NCBI GenBank assembly: GCA_017590115.1
Contig: JAGGNK010006892.1
Coordinates: forward strand, 17,275,736 to 17,339,735
From: Montifringilla adamsi
Lineage: Eukaryota > Chordata > Aves > Passeriformes > Passeridae
Length of the DNA stretch: 64,000 bases
Reading direction: 5' to 3'
How positions within the stretch are numbered: position 1 is the stretch's first letter; each line of letters begins with the position of its first letter. This document shows positions 13,201-25,200 of the stretch, piece by piece. Both the position numbers and the translations under genes were made by a program. The notes beneath the pieces are model-generated. The model was not told where the DNA came from. It saw only the letters and a list, made by a program, of their open reading frames with translations, and ran no database searches.

Positions 13201-16200
13201 TTGTAGCTTTGCCTTGCTACACACACCAGCACCTGAGTAAACCAGTATTTTTTCCTTTCAGAAGGAGAAGCACCAACCTTATGTGAGTTAGGTCTGCTGT
13301 GAAACAGCTGCTGGGACTGGTGTTGGTGTGAGCTGCTGTTGTGAGTCCCGGTGTCTCGGATAATGCTGACTGTCTGTGACTTCAGGGGTCTAGAGATGAT
13401 CAAGTTCACTCTCTCCCCGCTCGCCTGTTGAATACATTAGGTCATCAAAGGTCGTCAAGTTGGATAGATATTGATCATTAGAAAGGGAGGAAAACATGAC
13501 AGAATGTGAAACAAGACAACAGCAGACCTTGTTTTCCAGTTCCTTTTTAGACTGCACTCTCATTTACTTGATTATTTTTGCAATTCCCCCCAAAATGGAG
13601 GGGAAATTAACATTCCTCCTTCACCTCTGATGTTACCTTTACATCAGCTAAAAATCCTTTGTCAAAAGGACATTTCTCACTTTGTGTTACAAAGCTTCAA
13701 ACATTAAAATTCACCCCATTCCATTTGCGGCCTCTGCGAACTCCAGCAACACATAGCAATAAATGGAAGAAATGCCTATGTGAGAGTTCCGAGATCTGCA
13801 GCTTTTGATCAAAAGCTCTGAACATCTCTGGTACTTCCCAAAGATACTCGCAAGAAAGATGTAACGCATGAGCATACCATAATATTCTGGATTTTGGGGA
13901 ACCCTGGGAAACCCAGCTATAGGATATTAATAAAACATCAACTCCTTTTACTGCTGCAAAGCCACACCTCAAAAGGTAAAAGTTACCCAGTGCTAAATTC
14001 CAATCACATTGGGAAACTGAAATTATAATTCCCAAGATTGTTGTTATTTTAATTTCATTGCAAGGAAAGCTCTTGAAATGATTCCTGAAACAAGTATTTA
14101 CTACTCATTTGTATCAGAGATTTCTATGTGGCGCTTTAAGCAAAGATGACTGCACTAGACTGCAGGAACATACCACTGGTATATTCCAACCTTCCTAAAA
14201 ACAAAGCTATTTTCACCAACCTCCCATCAGCAGGAAGTAGCAAAGTGCTGCATCTGTTTCCTTACAGACTGGGAGAAAAACATGGAGTAAAGGTTTTCCT
14301 GTGAGGACATAGATGGGTCATATGTCACACTGCAACAAGCTTTGGGTAGTATTTGTGTCCAGGACATAACTGGACATTGGAAATAGCCCTCTTATGAACA
14401 CTCAGAAAATTACGTGTACCATGCAGAACTCATGGAAAACCTCTATTTGACTTCCCAGCTGCTACCTGTTGACTCTGACGTCTGACAAATTACTTTCTTG
14501 TTTTAACTCAATTCCATGCACAAGCAAATCAATAAAAAATAAAGCCCACTTCTATAGAGCTTACTGAGAAATTAAAATACAATACATACATAAATAGAAT
14601 AATAATAATCCTCTTTGTTTTCTTCTTCCCTGCTAAGCAGTAAGCTACAATAGGCTACACTCCTTGCTACATGAGCTGTCTTCTAACCTTCAGGCTGCAT
14701 TCCAGGGAAGACTAACGCATTTTTCACTTCTGCGGAGGTGAAGTTCATGTGGTAGGTGCCAAAGCAGCTCCTGTTCTTCACTATTATTTTCAAAACATAA
14801 ACCAATGCAAATTACATTGACACAGGCTTTTAGGCTGTGTCACACGAGCTGTTCTGTCTGGGAACAGACTCTAGAAACAAAGCCGAGCTAAGGGCTCAGG
14901 TAGGGAAAGCGAATTACCTGTATAACCTGAGCAGCAAGCTCTGGCGTGCCGTGCTTCAAGTCGTGCCCGTTAATGGCCAGCACGCGGTCGTTACTGCACA
15001 GCCTGCCGTCCTGAGCAGCCAAGCCCCCTTCCAGGAGGTCGAGGATAAAAACCCCCGGCTCGTCCGTTCTGCGCACCAGCTTGATGCCGAGCTGCTCGCT
15101 GGAGTCGCGCTTGTGCAGGGTCACCTGGAAGCTGTCCTCCCGCCCGGAGCCCGGCGCGTCGGCGTGGCCGTGCGTGCGGCTGCCGAAGCGCCGCTCCCGC
15201 AGCACCGTCAGGTGCAGCACCGAGCACGGCTGCGACAGCACCGCTCGAGCGTGGTTGTGGGACACGTTGCTTATGTCAAAGCTATTGACCTGCAAACAAC
15301 AGCAAAAGAAGTCACAATGATGTTTCCGTATGTTTAGTTAAGTCCTTTCCAAAGTAAATTCACTTGCTGCAAAACCAGCCTTGGAGCAACCTACATGTCT
15401 GACTTCACTAGGCTTCCTCTCTTGTCCTTCCATTCTTGCTTGCAAACTCGCACCAGATGTTCAATCTACAAACTTATTTTTAGGTTGGAAAAGATCCTCA
15501 ACATCATGAAGTCCAAGTGTTAATTCAGCACTGCCAACTCCACCACTAAACCATGTCTCCACGTTCCACATCTACCTGTCTTTTAAACCCCTCCAGGGAT
15601 GGTCACTCCACCACTTCCCTGGGCAGCCTGTTCCAGTGCTTAACAACCTTCTGTAAAGAAATTTTTCCCAATATCCAATCTAAGCTTCCCCTAGCAATAT
15701 TCTAGGCCTTTTCCCACAAAGATGACAACATGTCCCCAAAAGTGAACACCCTCTGCCATCACAGGCCAAGGTTTTTGCTCTCCTCGTCTCCTATACTTGT
15801 CTTCCTTAGATCTTTACATTGTTTGTTCTTCAGGACAAGAACATGGCACGTGCTTTCAGTGTCAAGCCCAGCATCACTTAAAACTGCAAAGTAATAGCTG
15901 TAAGAATAATGCATCCAAATCTCTGAAGCAAGCTTGTGTCTTACAATATGCAATACTTCCATTATGTGAAAAAACATTTAAAAAAACTGAAGCCAAGAAT
16001 AATGACATTGGTTCATTAAGATAGTAGAAAAAAAGGTAGTTGCACTAATTCTCAAGTCTTAGCATGAACTTAGATTTTCCACAGATTTCAAGTAGGCCAG
16101 AGCTTTAGACTTATAACCTGTATCACCCAAAATTCAGTTGTAAATGAAAAACAGATTAAACTTTCTCTACCTAAAACTAAGAATTGTGTTTGTTATACAG

Positions 16201-19200
16201 CCCACTGATACAAAGATCAGTAATCTTCAGTCATTTCTTGCACTGTAAAAATAAGAACTGACAGTACAATGAGATTTGGTAGAAAAGAGGAGTATGACAA
16301 AAATTCAGCACGAAAGCTGTGTTTGCCTTGTTTTGTAAGAAAGGATTCAAAGTTAACTTTAGAATTTCATCCTTAGCCTTGGTGGAGGAAGCCCTGCCCC
16401 ACAATTTCAGCAGACAGAAACTCACACCGAATGATCTATACTGATTGATGTGCCTTACCTAAGCCTTTTAACAGTCCCCACTGCAACCTAAGTAAGTAAA
16501 ACCAAACATGCAGCTTCTCACCACCTAATAACAATATTAAAATTATAAAAATATACAAATTGATCTATGTACAACAGCTGCCACATTTACATCATACACC
16601 TGAGCTGAGGGGCTCCCAGAAGTCTGTGCTGAGCCACTTGGCTGTGGTGGCTTCTGGTGGTGAAGGAGGACTGCACCCTCCCTGAGACACCTCCAGCCCA
16701 AAACCCAGCACAAAGCCACTGCTGCTGGCAGCACCATGAGCTCAGGCAGAGCCACGGTGGTGTCCTGCTCTGCTACTGCCCTGAGACAGGCTGTAACCTT
16801 GGGCAGAGGGAAAAGAGACATAGCTAGGAGAAATAACACTTAGAGCTGCCTCTCACAAAAACCACTAGGGCCCATCCATCAGAGCTCTTAAATCCATTTT
16901 TATTTTTAACTGTAGCTAGCTAAAGTAAATACATAAAATATGTGAGCACTCAAAGGGTACAGAAGAATATATGCAATAAAATGCAATTTTTCTTTCTATA
17001 AGGCAGTTTAAAATTTCAGAGCAAAACAATCTTAGCACTTCTTGGGGAAAGAGATTCTCATTAGGACTTGCGTCACATGAATTACAGTCACAGTCCAGCA
17101 CAAAAAAGACACAATTTGTAGAGCACTTTGAAATTGTTAGGCACCTATCTGCACCTTGCAGACAACACAAGCTTTTATGTAGCTGTTACTAAATGCTGTT
17201 CCCACAGCTCTTAAAAGGGTAATACTTCTTGTTTGACTGGGCAAGAAAATGCTGAGTTTCATCTCACAGTCCTTTCTGGCTCTTTCTTTTAGACCTTTAC
17301 AGCACATAAAAGCCCTGGAAGACATTTTCAGAAATATCCAACCAAAGTGTGTATGCTGAGCTGCACCTAAGCGCACCTAATTACAGACGGCAGAGATTGA
17401 ACCTGATAATTTTAATACAACAGCCCAGCATCTGCACAGGCAAATTCAAAGAAATAAAGATATTCTATCTCCCCTCAAAATGTAGGTTTTACGCTCTGTA
17501 CCTCTCCCTTGGCATGAGAGAAGGACTCTCATGAACGCTCACTTAGCATCTGACAGCCCCACTGCCAGGCTGTTGGTAGGGAAGACTCACTGCAGCTAGT
17601 AAATTCCTATTTACAGTCAACTCACTGCCATTCATGGCTTTGGAAACTGTAACTGACACCTGCCCAAACAGCAGGAATTTCCAAAGCTTCACTGGAACTC
17701 AGGCTCCCTATTCTGTCAAACAAGCAAAGCCCTTAGTATAAAAATAAATGAGGCAGCATTCAATCAGTGTCTGCAATTACTTGTTGAAAAGGAAACATCT
17801 TGGAAACCTCTTGGGTTGTTTTCTTGGCCAGCCACCATGCTTACACTCCAAAAGCGGAAAAAGGCACATTTCTCAAAAGGGACTTTATTTTCTGAAGTGC
17901 AAACTAATTTTATTCCAAGGGTAACTACCGTATTTAAGCTACTTCTATCTGCTTGATTTCAAAACAGTGAAATGAAGAAGGCTTACAATTACATTTGGGC
18001 TGATCTTAGGCGGCCAGATCAAAAGCAAACATTCCTACTGAAGTAACTTTGAATTGATGATAATATATTTATTTCAGGTGGAATGGTTAAAAATGGAAGC
18101 TGGGTGACTGTTCTGTTTATGTAGCACTCAGTTACTTTAGCGTTGTATAAACAACCCCTTCCCCTAATATAAAAACTTAAACTTCAGAATTAATAGAATT
18201 TGGTCTTTTTCTATTGCCTGTGGTTAATTACTTAAAACCAAAACAAAAATACACACTCAATCAAAATGAACTTACAATTTATTTTTTTTTATTTAAGTGC
18301 TTAAAGCATCTTCCTTTAAATCCTTCCATTGAAGCCTATCAGTGAGTCTTTTATACATATTGAAAGATGCCGGTCAGCTACCTCAGCTTTTGGAAGACAA
18401 CAGTGAAGCCATATTAAAATAACAGTTTGGATGAAGCCAGCCTTACAATCCACAAATTGCTTCTTACATAGGACAAATTACGCCAACTTGCTAGCCAGAA
18501 ATAACCTTGGGCTCCTTTGGAATGCATGAGTAAAGTTGAAATAAGGACCAAGTCCCACATTTAAAAACAGAAAAATAAACTTGTATTTTAAATGTTGACA
18601 ACAGATGCTAGGGAGGAAAGATAATTCCAGCGACTGGTCCGACAAACAACATAAAGCATGATAGCCAAAAGTGCTAGAACAACAGGCTCTGCTCTGAATA
18701 TTAATTTGCTTTCCAACTGATAATTGCAAAGCTAACATTGACACAACATAGTCTGACAAGGAAAATCTTCCATCTCATTTTAACAACAATTCTGCAAGGA
18801 GTGAAGAGAAAGCAAGCAGACAGAATACATAATTAGGTTCCATACTTGAAGTATTTGGTCTCCAGCAAGAAGTCTTCCATCTCTGGCAATGATCCCATCT
18901 CGATAAACCTCTTGAATGACAATGTTGATCAAAGGTGTTTCATTGCCACCCACTATGCTAATTCCTAATTCAATGTAAGGATTGGACCGATGAATTTCAA
19001 TAGTAGTGATCTCTCCTTCAGGCAAGGTAGGTGGCTGTTGATTTGCTGCCAATTATTTTTAAAAAGAAAGACAATTAATATCTTTTCTAGCTCATTCACT
19101 TCCAATAAAATAAATCACCAAAAAGATAATGTAGACAGGCCACAAAGCAGCAGTTTAACAAAAAAACTAAACCAGTGCAAATGGATCAGTTCCACTACTT

Positions 19201-22200
19201 GTTGGAACCCCTAGCTTGTTAGAAAGCAGCTAATGACTTAGTAGCATCCATGCTTCCTGAAATGGGGTCATTTGGATTGGAATAGGATACTCTGAACCCT
19301 TTGGATCCCATCCTTTATAATCAACTTCCTATCCTTCATTGGGTCACCTGGGGATTTGCATTTGGTGATGATGATAAAAAATGTATTTTAGGGGTTACCC
19401 CACGATAACCTCTTTGTCTTGCAATTGCATGAGGAGCTCCTATTGAGTTACTGGCTCAACTGAAGGAGCTCATTTCTTGGGAGCGAACATGGAGACAACT
19501 AAAGAGGAAAAAGGAGAATGCTAAAGGATGGGAAATATAGAGGAGAAGAAAGGGGACAGGACCACCATCCTCTGTGGTAAGCCTCAGCACTTCCTCTGTA
19601 AAATCCTAGATGCTAAAGGTGTTACTGCTCATTCAGTGCAGATGGGTGTAGGAGTAACTCAGCTGCCTTTTTGCTCGAGCACACAGCTTCTCTGTGCGAG
19701 AAGGCTGCTGATCCAGTTGGGGGCAAAAACAAATCTCATATTAGAAAACAACTTTCATAATTTTACAGAAACTACACTACTTCCATCTCAATTGTGAGGC
19801 CAGTCCCACTAGGAGATTAACATGAACTACTGCACTGACACAATAAATGATCATATAGCACCACAGTAGCTGGCACACACTCAGAGATATTTCTTTCTTT
19901 CCTGTGACTTTATCTCAGTTGTAAACTTGCACATAATCAAAACACACTAATATTTCTCCAGAAATTGCAAAAGAAAAGAGCCAAAGATGAAGATGCACAT
20001 TCACAGTTGGTAAGAGACAAGCTCTGACACCACAAATGTTTCCACATCTGATAAAAGAGACTTGAGAAGATAAATGATAACATACTGTCTGCTACTGTGT
20101 TCTCCTCAAAAGGTGGATTGTCGATGCCGGGCTCGTCTGTCCATGCGGGCAGAGCAGGCGAGGTAAAGCTTGGCTCAGCTGGCACTATTCCCTGATCAGC
20201 GTCCGGAGATAAACTGCTGGGCTGCTCCGGCCCGCCGAGACCACTCTCGCCCTCTGCTTCTGCTTGCAGCTTGCTCGTTTTCCTTCTCTCCAGAGCAACT
20301 CTCCGATGAGAAGCCCCAGGACACCTGTAAAGACAACACTGATATCATGCTTCAAGCCTGCAGCCCTGTTTGTAGCACAAAATGCCCAAGTATTTCTTCG
20401 AGTTAAATCAGTCTTCTTCAAAACCACAGCTTTAAACACAGCATTAAAAAAATAAAGACATTGAATTTTAAGGCCAAAATATGTTTTAGTGGACAAAACC
20501 CCAATACTGCTTTCTTCACAAAACTTCTAATAGGTAGATTTTGGCCATGAACTCAACGTGCTGTAACACCTTCTGAATGTGGACTTATTTTGTTATCACA
20601 GAATGGTTTGTGTTGGAAAGGACCTTAAAGATCATCTAGTTCCAACTAGTTGTGTGTGTAGTTTTTTTCCCTTTCCTTTTTGTGTCTATGTAGATTAATA
20701 AAGTGTTGTTTTTTCCTCCATTCCTAAGTTAAAGCCTGCTTTGTTCTGTTCCCGGGTCACATCTCACAGTAACCATTTTGGGAAATACACCTTTCATGGG
20801 GGCACTGGCACTGTGCCAGAGTCAATCCATGACAAGTGTTTAACCTAAATTTACCCCTTTTCTGTTTAAAGCCATTCCCCTTAACCTATCACTACATGCC
20901 GTTACAAAAAAAGTCCCTCTCCAGCTCTTTTAGATACTGAAAGGTATCTAAAGGCTATAAGGCCTCCCCAGCGGAGTTTTCCATGTGTTCTCCCCTTGTC
21001 TCATGCCTCCCTCTTTGTGCTCTCCATATTTAGAAGAGTAGAAAAAGGTAACCCAAATATGCTCTGAAATATGCATAAAAACATACATTAGAGACAGTTC
21101 ATATTATTACATGATGCATTTCAGAAATAATTCCTTGGGGCTTTTCCCAAAGCAACTGCTGGACATTTTGTTCTTCAAAGTTAAGAAAGTGTAAGCAGGA
21201 AAGATGAAAATTATTTGAAAGGTTTTGCTTTGTGAAAACATTTCTCTTATTTTAATGATGGAACATAACCCTATTTCTTGGCTTTGCCCAGACAGTATTT
21301 ACTACAGAAAACCACTGGTACAGTGGGACAGATCAGCCAATATATCTGTCTGGTGGCCAGAGACACACAATTACATGTGAAAATCAGCAGGAAATTTCTA
21401 TCATTGATCATTTCACAATGCAAACCTCAAAACAGCCCCAAGGGACCAAGAAAAGGAAAGATGTTATCACTTCCCTTAGTATTTCTAGCATAACTTGATG
21501 GGTTAGCCTCATGATCCCTCAAATCTTAATGCTGGAAACAGGGGGAAAAAAAGGAACAATCTCCAACATCTTTCACTTCTGCAGCAACACAGCAAGGGGT
21601 AAATGCTCTTGCAGAGAAAACCTTTTGTCTGCTGGGAGCTCTGACAGACATGCTCTCCCACACTGATTCACCAGAATTTACGACAAAACCACCCCAAGCT
21701 GCATGTCCTCGCTGTCCCTGAACTGCTGTGCTATAGAAGTGGTAATTTCTCAGCAAAGAGGTAAATGAACAGTTCAAAACCAACACTGCCAAGAGAGCCA
21801 CGGTTCAATCCCTCTGAGCCTGATGGCAGAGTCCAGCCTTACTGGACTACTTCTGTGAGGCAGACACTTCCTTAGGCACCTCCTACAAACCACTGCACTG
21901 CTCTTGACTCTGACTCAGCCGTCTCACAAGGCCTGAGGAGCACAAAGGACCTGCTCGAGGTGGCAAAGCACACCTTAGAGTTTTGGGGTTTTTTAAGCTG
22001 TGTCAAACCAGGACAGCACGAAACTCATCCCTAGAAGTGTCCTATTTCTGTCAAAGCCTCCTAAACCACAGCCAGGTCCTCCTCCACCCTCCCTCACGCA
22101 GCACATTCTCCCATCATTACCTGGCAGCTGATGAAAGTCATGACACAAAATATAAATAGATTTGAGGTTTATTTTGGCCAATGATGTTTAATTATAATTT

Positions 22201-25200
22201 CAAAAGCTAGTACCAAGAAATCTGAACAGCCTCCTGAGCACACCTACTCAGTTCAGTGGAATCCCTTGTGTGCAGCACTGTATGAGGCAAAAAAAGGGCA
22301 AAACCCCACAGATTCTTCCCCAAATTAACCAGTAATTGTAATAGACTGAATTTCAGTCTAGTACAGTGCAACTGCATTGCCAGGAAAGCAACAGTCTAGT
22401 GGAGATATTAATTCATGAGATGCCAGTTCCTAGGTCTTTCAACACAGCATGCCACCTACCAAGCAGCAAAGCCCTGTATTGGTATTCAAGCACATCTATA
22501 CGGAGATTTTTTTTCTTTCCATTTGCAATAAAAAGATTTTTGTTGGCAGTAAGAATGTATTATTCACAAGCAGCAAAACCATACAGCAGTTGTAACAGTT
22601 AAGTTCCAATAAATCTCCAGAGGTGCACACTTTCACTAACACCAAATATCTGGGATAAAGAGCATTTTGGACTAAACCTCGTAACAAGTTATGGACACAG
22701 ATGGCCATCTTGTGATCAAAACAAGCTTTGAAGATTGGATTCCCTTACTCATAAAAACATTCCCATAAAACAAATTGCATAAATAAGGGTTGAATTCAAA
22801 TTTAAAGAAATGATATTTCATACCTACCTACAAAGCCAGAATATCTTGTCTAGGAGCAAGAACAAAGGCAAGCCTGTTTTAAAAATTTTTAGAAATTCTT
22901 TAATTTCTTTCATGAATCAAGATGCTCAAGAGTAAGATTCCAACTCAAACTGTTGTATGGTAGTAAAACTACACAGCTAAAGCAACAGAGTGATGTTACT
23001 TAATGGGAAGATTGAAGGGCAGCTGTTCTAGGGATGTGAAATTAGCTTCTGCTTATATTCAGCTTCTTCCTCTACCGTCTTCAGCACCAGCTTCTGCTCA
23101 GTTCTGGACGGTGATAAAGTATAGCTTTTACCTTCAATTTCTCTTAATTCATATCAGACAGAGGAGAAAAATGGGTCTTTTTGTTTGGTGGGTTTTTGTT
23201 GTATTTTTTTTACAGCCAAGCCTGCTGGATTTCTCATTTAAAAGCTGACTTCTTGGAACACTAGCAGCAATCCCTCTCTGCTGATAAAAAGAGCTTTCAT
23301 ACAAAATTAAGATGTAGTTTACAGGGTATTTCTGCGGAATAACAGTAGGAGCTTGAAAAACACATTTGCTCACTGAATACTGAGAAGAAAGAATTCATTG
23401 TAACCTACGCCATCAGCTTCTGCCCAGTCTAGTGGTTTGATAAAAGCAAACACACTAAATAACCTCAAACCAGTTGCATTGAATCATTTTCCAAGCAGGA
23501 GCTGTATTTAAGCAAAGAAGCAACCCAAGTGCCTTTGCTATTTCTCATAAAACTTTGCCAGCAAAGTGACCTTAAGCAGTAATTCTGGCAAGATTTACAG
23601 CTGCAATTCAAAGTAAAACCTGGTGCAGCTTTGTAAAGTTAAGTGTCTGGGTCTTAGTTTCTCTTTTGACAAGGAAAAAAAAAGAAAGGAAAAAAGAAAA
23701 AGAAAGTGGGGAAAATGAGGCACCAGGAGTTATCTAGGTTTGGGAGTCAGAGAAGACTAAGGAAAAATAAGAGTGGTTTTGTTGCATACTTCTCTCTCCC
23801 ACCCAACAATGTGAGAAGCTTACAAGGAGTCAAGCGGTTTCAGAGCAGAGAACAACCACAGAGAGACTGTCTACCTTTCCAAGAATGGGTAGAGTCCATA
23901 TGGCATGTAAAAACTATGAATCTGTTGCCTATCCACTTATTCAAAAGAGGGTTAAATCCCATAGAACCTCTTCACTTCTGATGCTCCTAAGTGCCAGGCA
24001 GGGACAGTGCCTGCAACTAACATGGGAGAGGGTGGGAAGAACAACAGGGCTCACCAGCACTGTAATAAACACTAAAATAACTGGGATTGCCATGATTTTG
24101 AATGATGAAGTTCTGTATCTTGACAACTAGTCTTCCCATGCATTTTGTTACTCTAAATCCATATATTAAGCACGCTGAGCAACACCCAGTGAATAGCTCA
24201 ATTGTTTCTTCAATTCAAAAAAATGCAATCCTATATAAAGGTCAAACGTAATCTGACATAAAATTATCTGCAATGTTACCCAGTTGGAAAAATGCCTCCA
24301 TCCAAATTGGTAACTTAAGCTACCATAGGGAAATACTGGAGGTGACAGCTAAAGCCCAACCAAAAAGCAATAAACAATACTCAACTCTCTCATTATAACG
24401 TTGTAAGAATTTCACAATATGATTTTGTACAATAGACTTCTTTCACTTCTGAATAACCAGTAAGAATTAACTCAATTAAAATCATACACAGAAAATCTCA
24501 TTAACTTTTTGTCAGATTTTCTTCTCATGAATATACCTTTGATATTTAGAAATCACAGAAATACAGCATTAACTAGGTTGGAAGAAACCTTTAGACCATG
24601 ACAAAACATCACCATGTCAACTAAATCATGGCATTGAGTGCCACATCCAGTCTTTCCTTAAACAACTCCAGGGAATGAAACTGATACTTAGTTTACCAAA
24701 TACTATCAAACTTTCTATACCAAGTGACTGAAAAACAGTACATGACTCATATGGTTCTTCCCTTTAAATCATATTACATGCACTGTGTTTAAAAACCAAG
24801 TTTGCAAGTGAATGTAATAAAACTCAAGAGTTTGAGAAATCAAGAATATTTTCTTTGTGCAGTGAGGTATCATGGAGTGCAATTAGTGACTGTGAAGTAA
24901 TCGGGTTTTTGTCTGATGCCTCTCATCTCCTTGTGGGAGCATCTTACAGTAATGCTCCTTATGCTCTGAGGTGGATGCAATGACATTTTCTTCCAGCTTT
25001 TATGCTCAAATGAAGTTAATAAAAAACACTGGAAAACCCCAGTGTGAAGGTTTTTAGACAGTGAAAATTAACCAACCATACTGCTTTCTTCAGAAACACA
25101 AACCACCTCATGTAAAGGCTTGTTGAGACTGGTTTATATTAATCAATGCCGACAATTACAACAATACTGAATTTTGTATTTCTTTCCTAAATGTAATAAT

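Noticed and set aside
14837..15337. 166-codon plus-strand open frame
   Set aside because: It is antisense to the CpG-rich LNX2 exon 4. The true coding strand has clear PDZ homology and splice sites; the antisense frame follows from codon composition.
19220..19700. Possible endogenous retroviral coding remnant
   Set aside because: The texture suggested it, but no diagnostic motif or LTR could be identified, so it is mentioned only as unassigned intron content.
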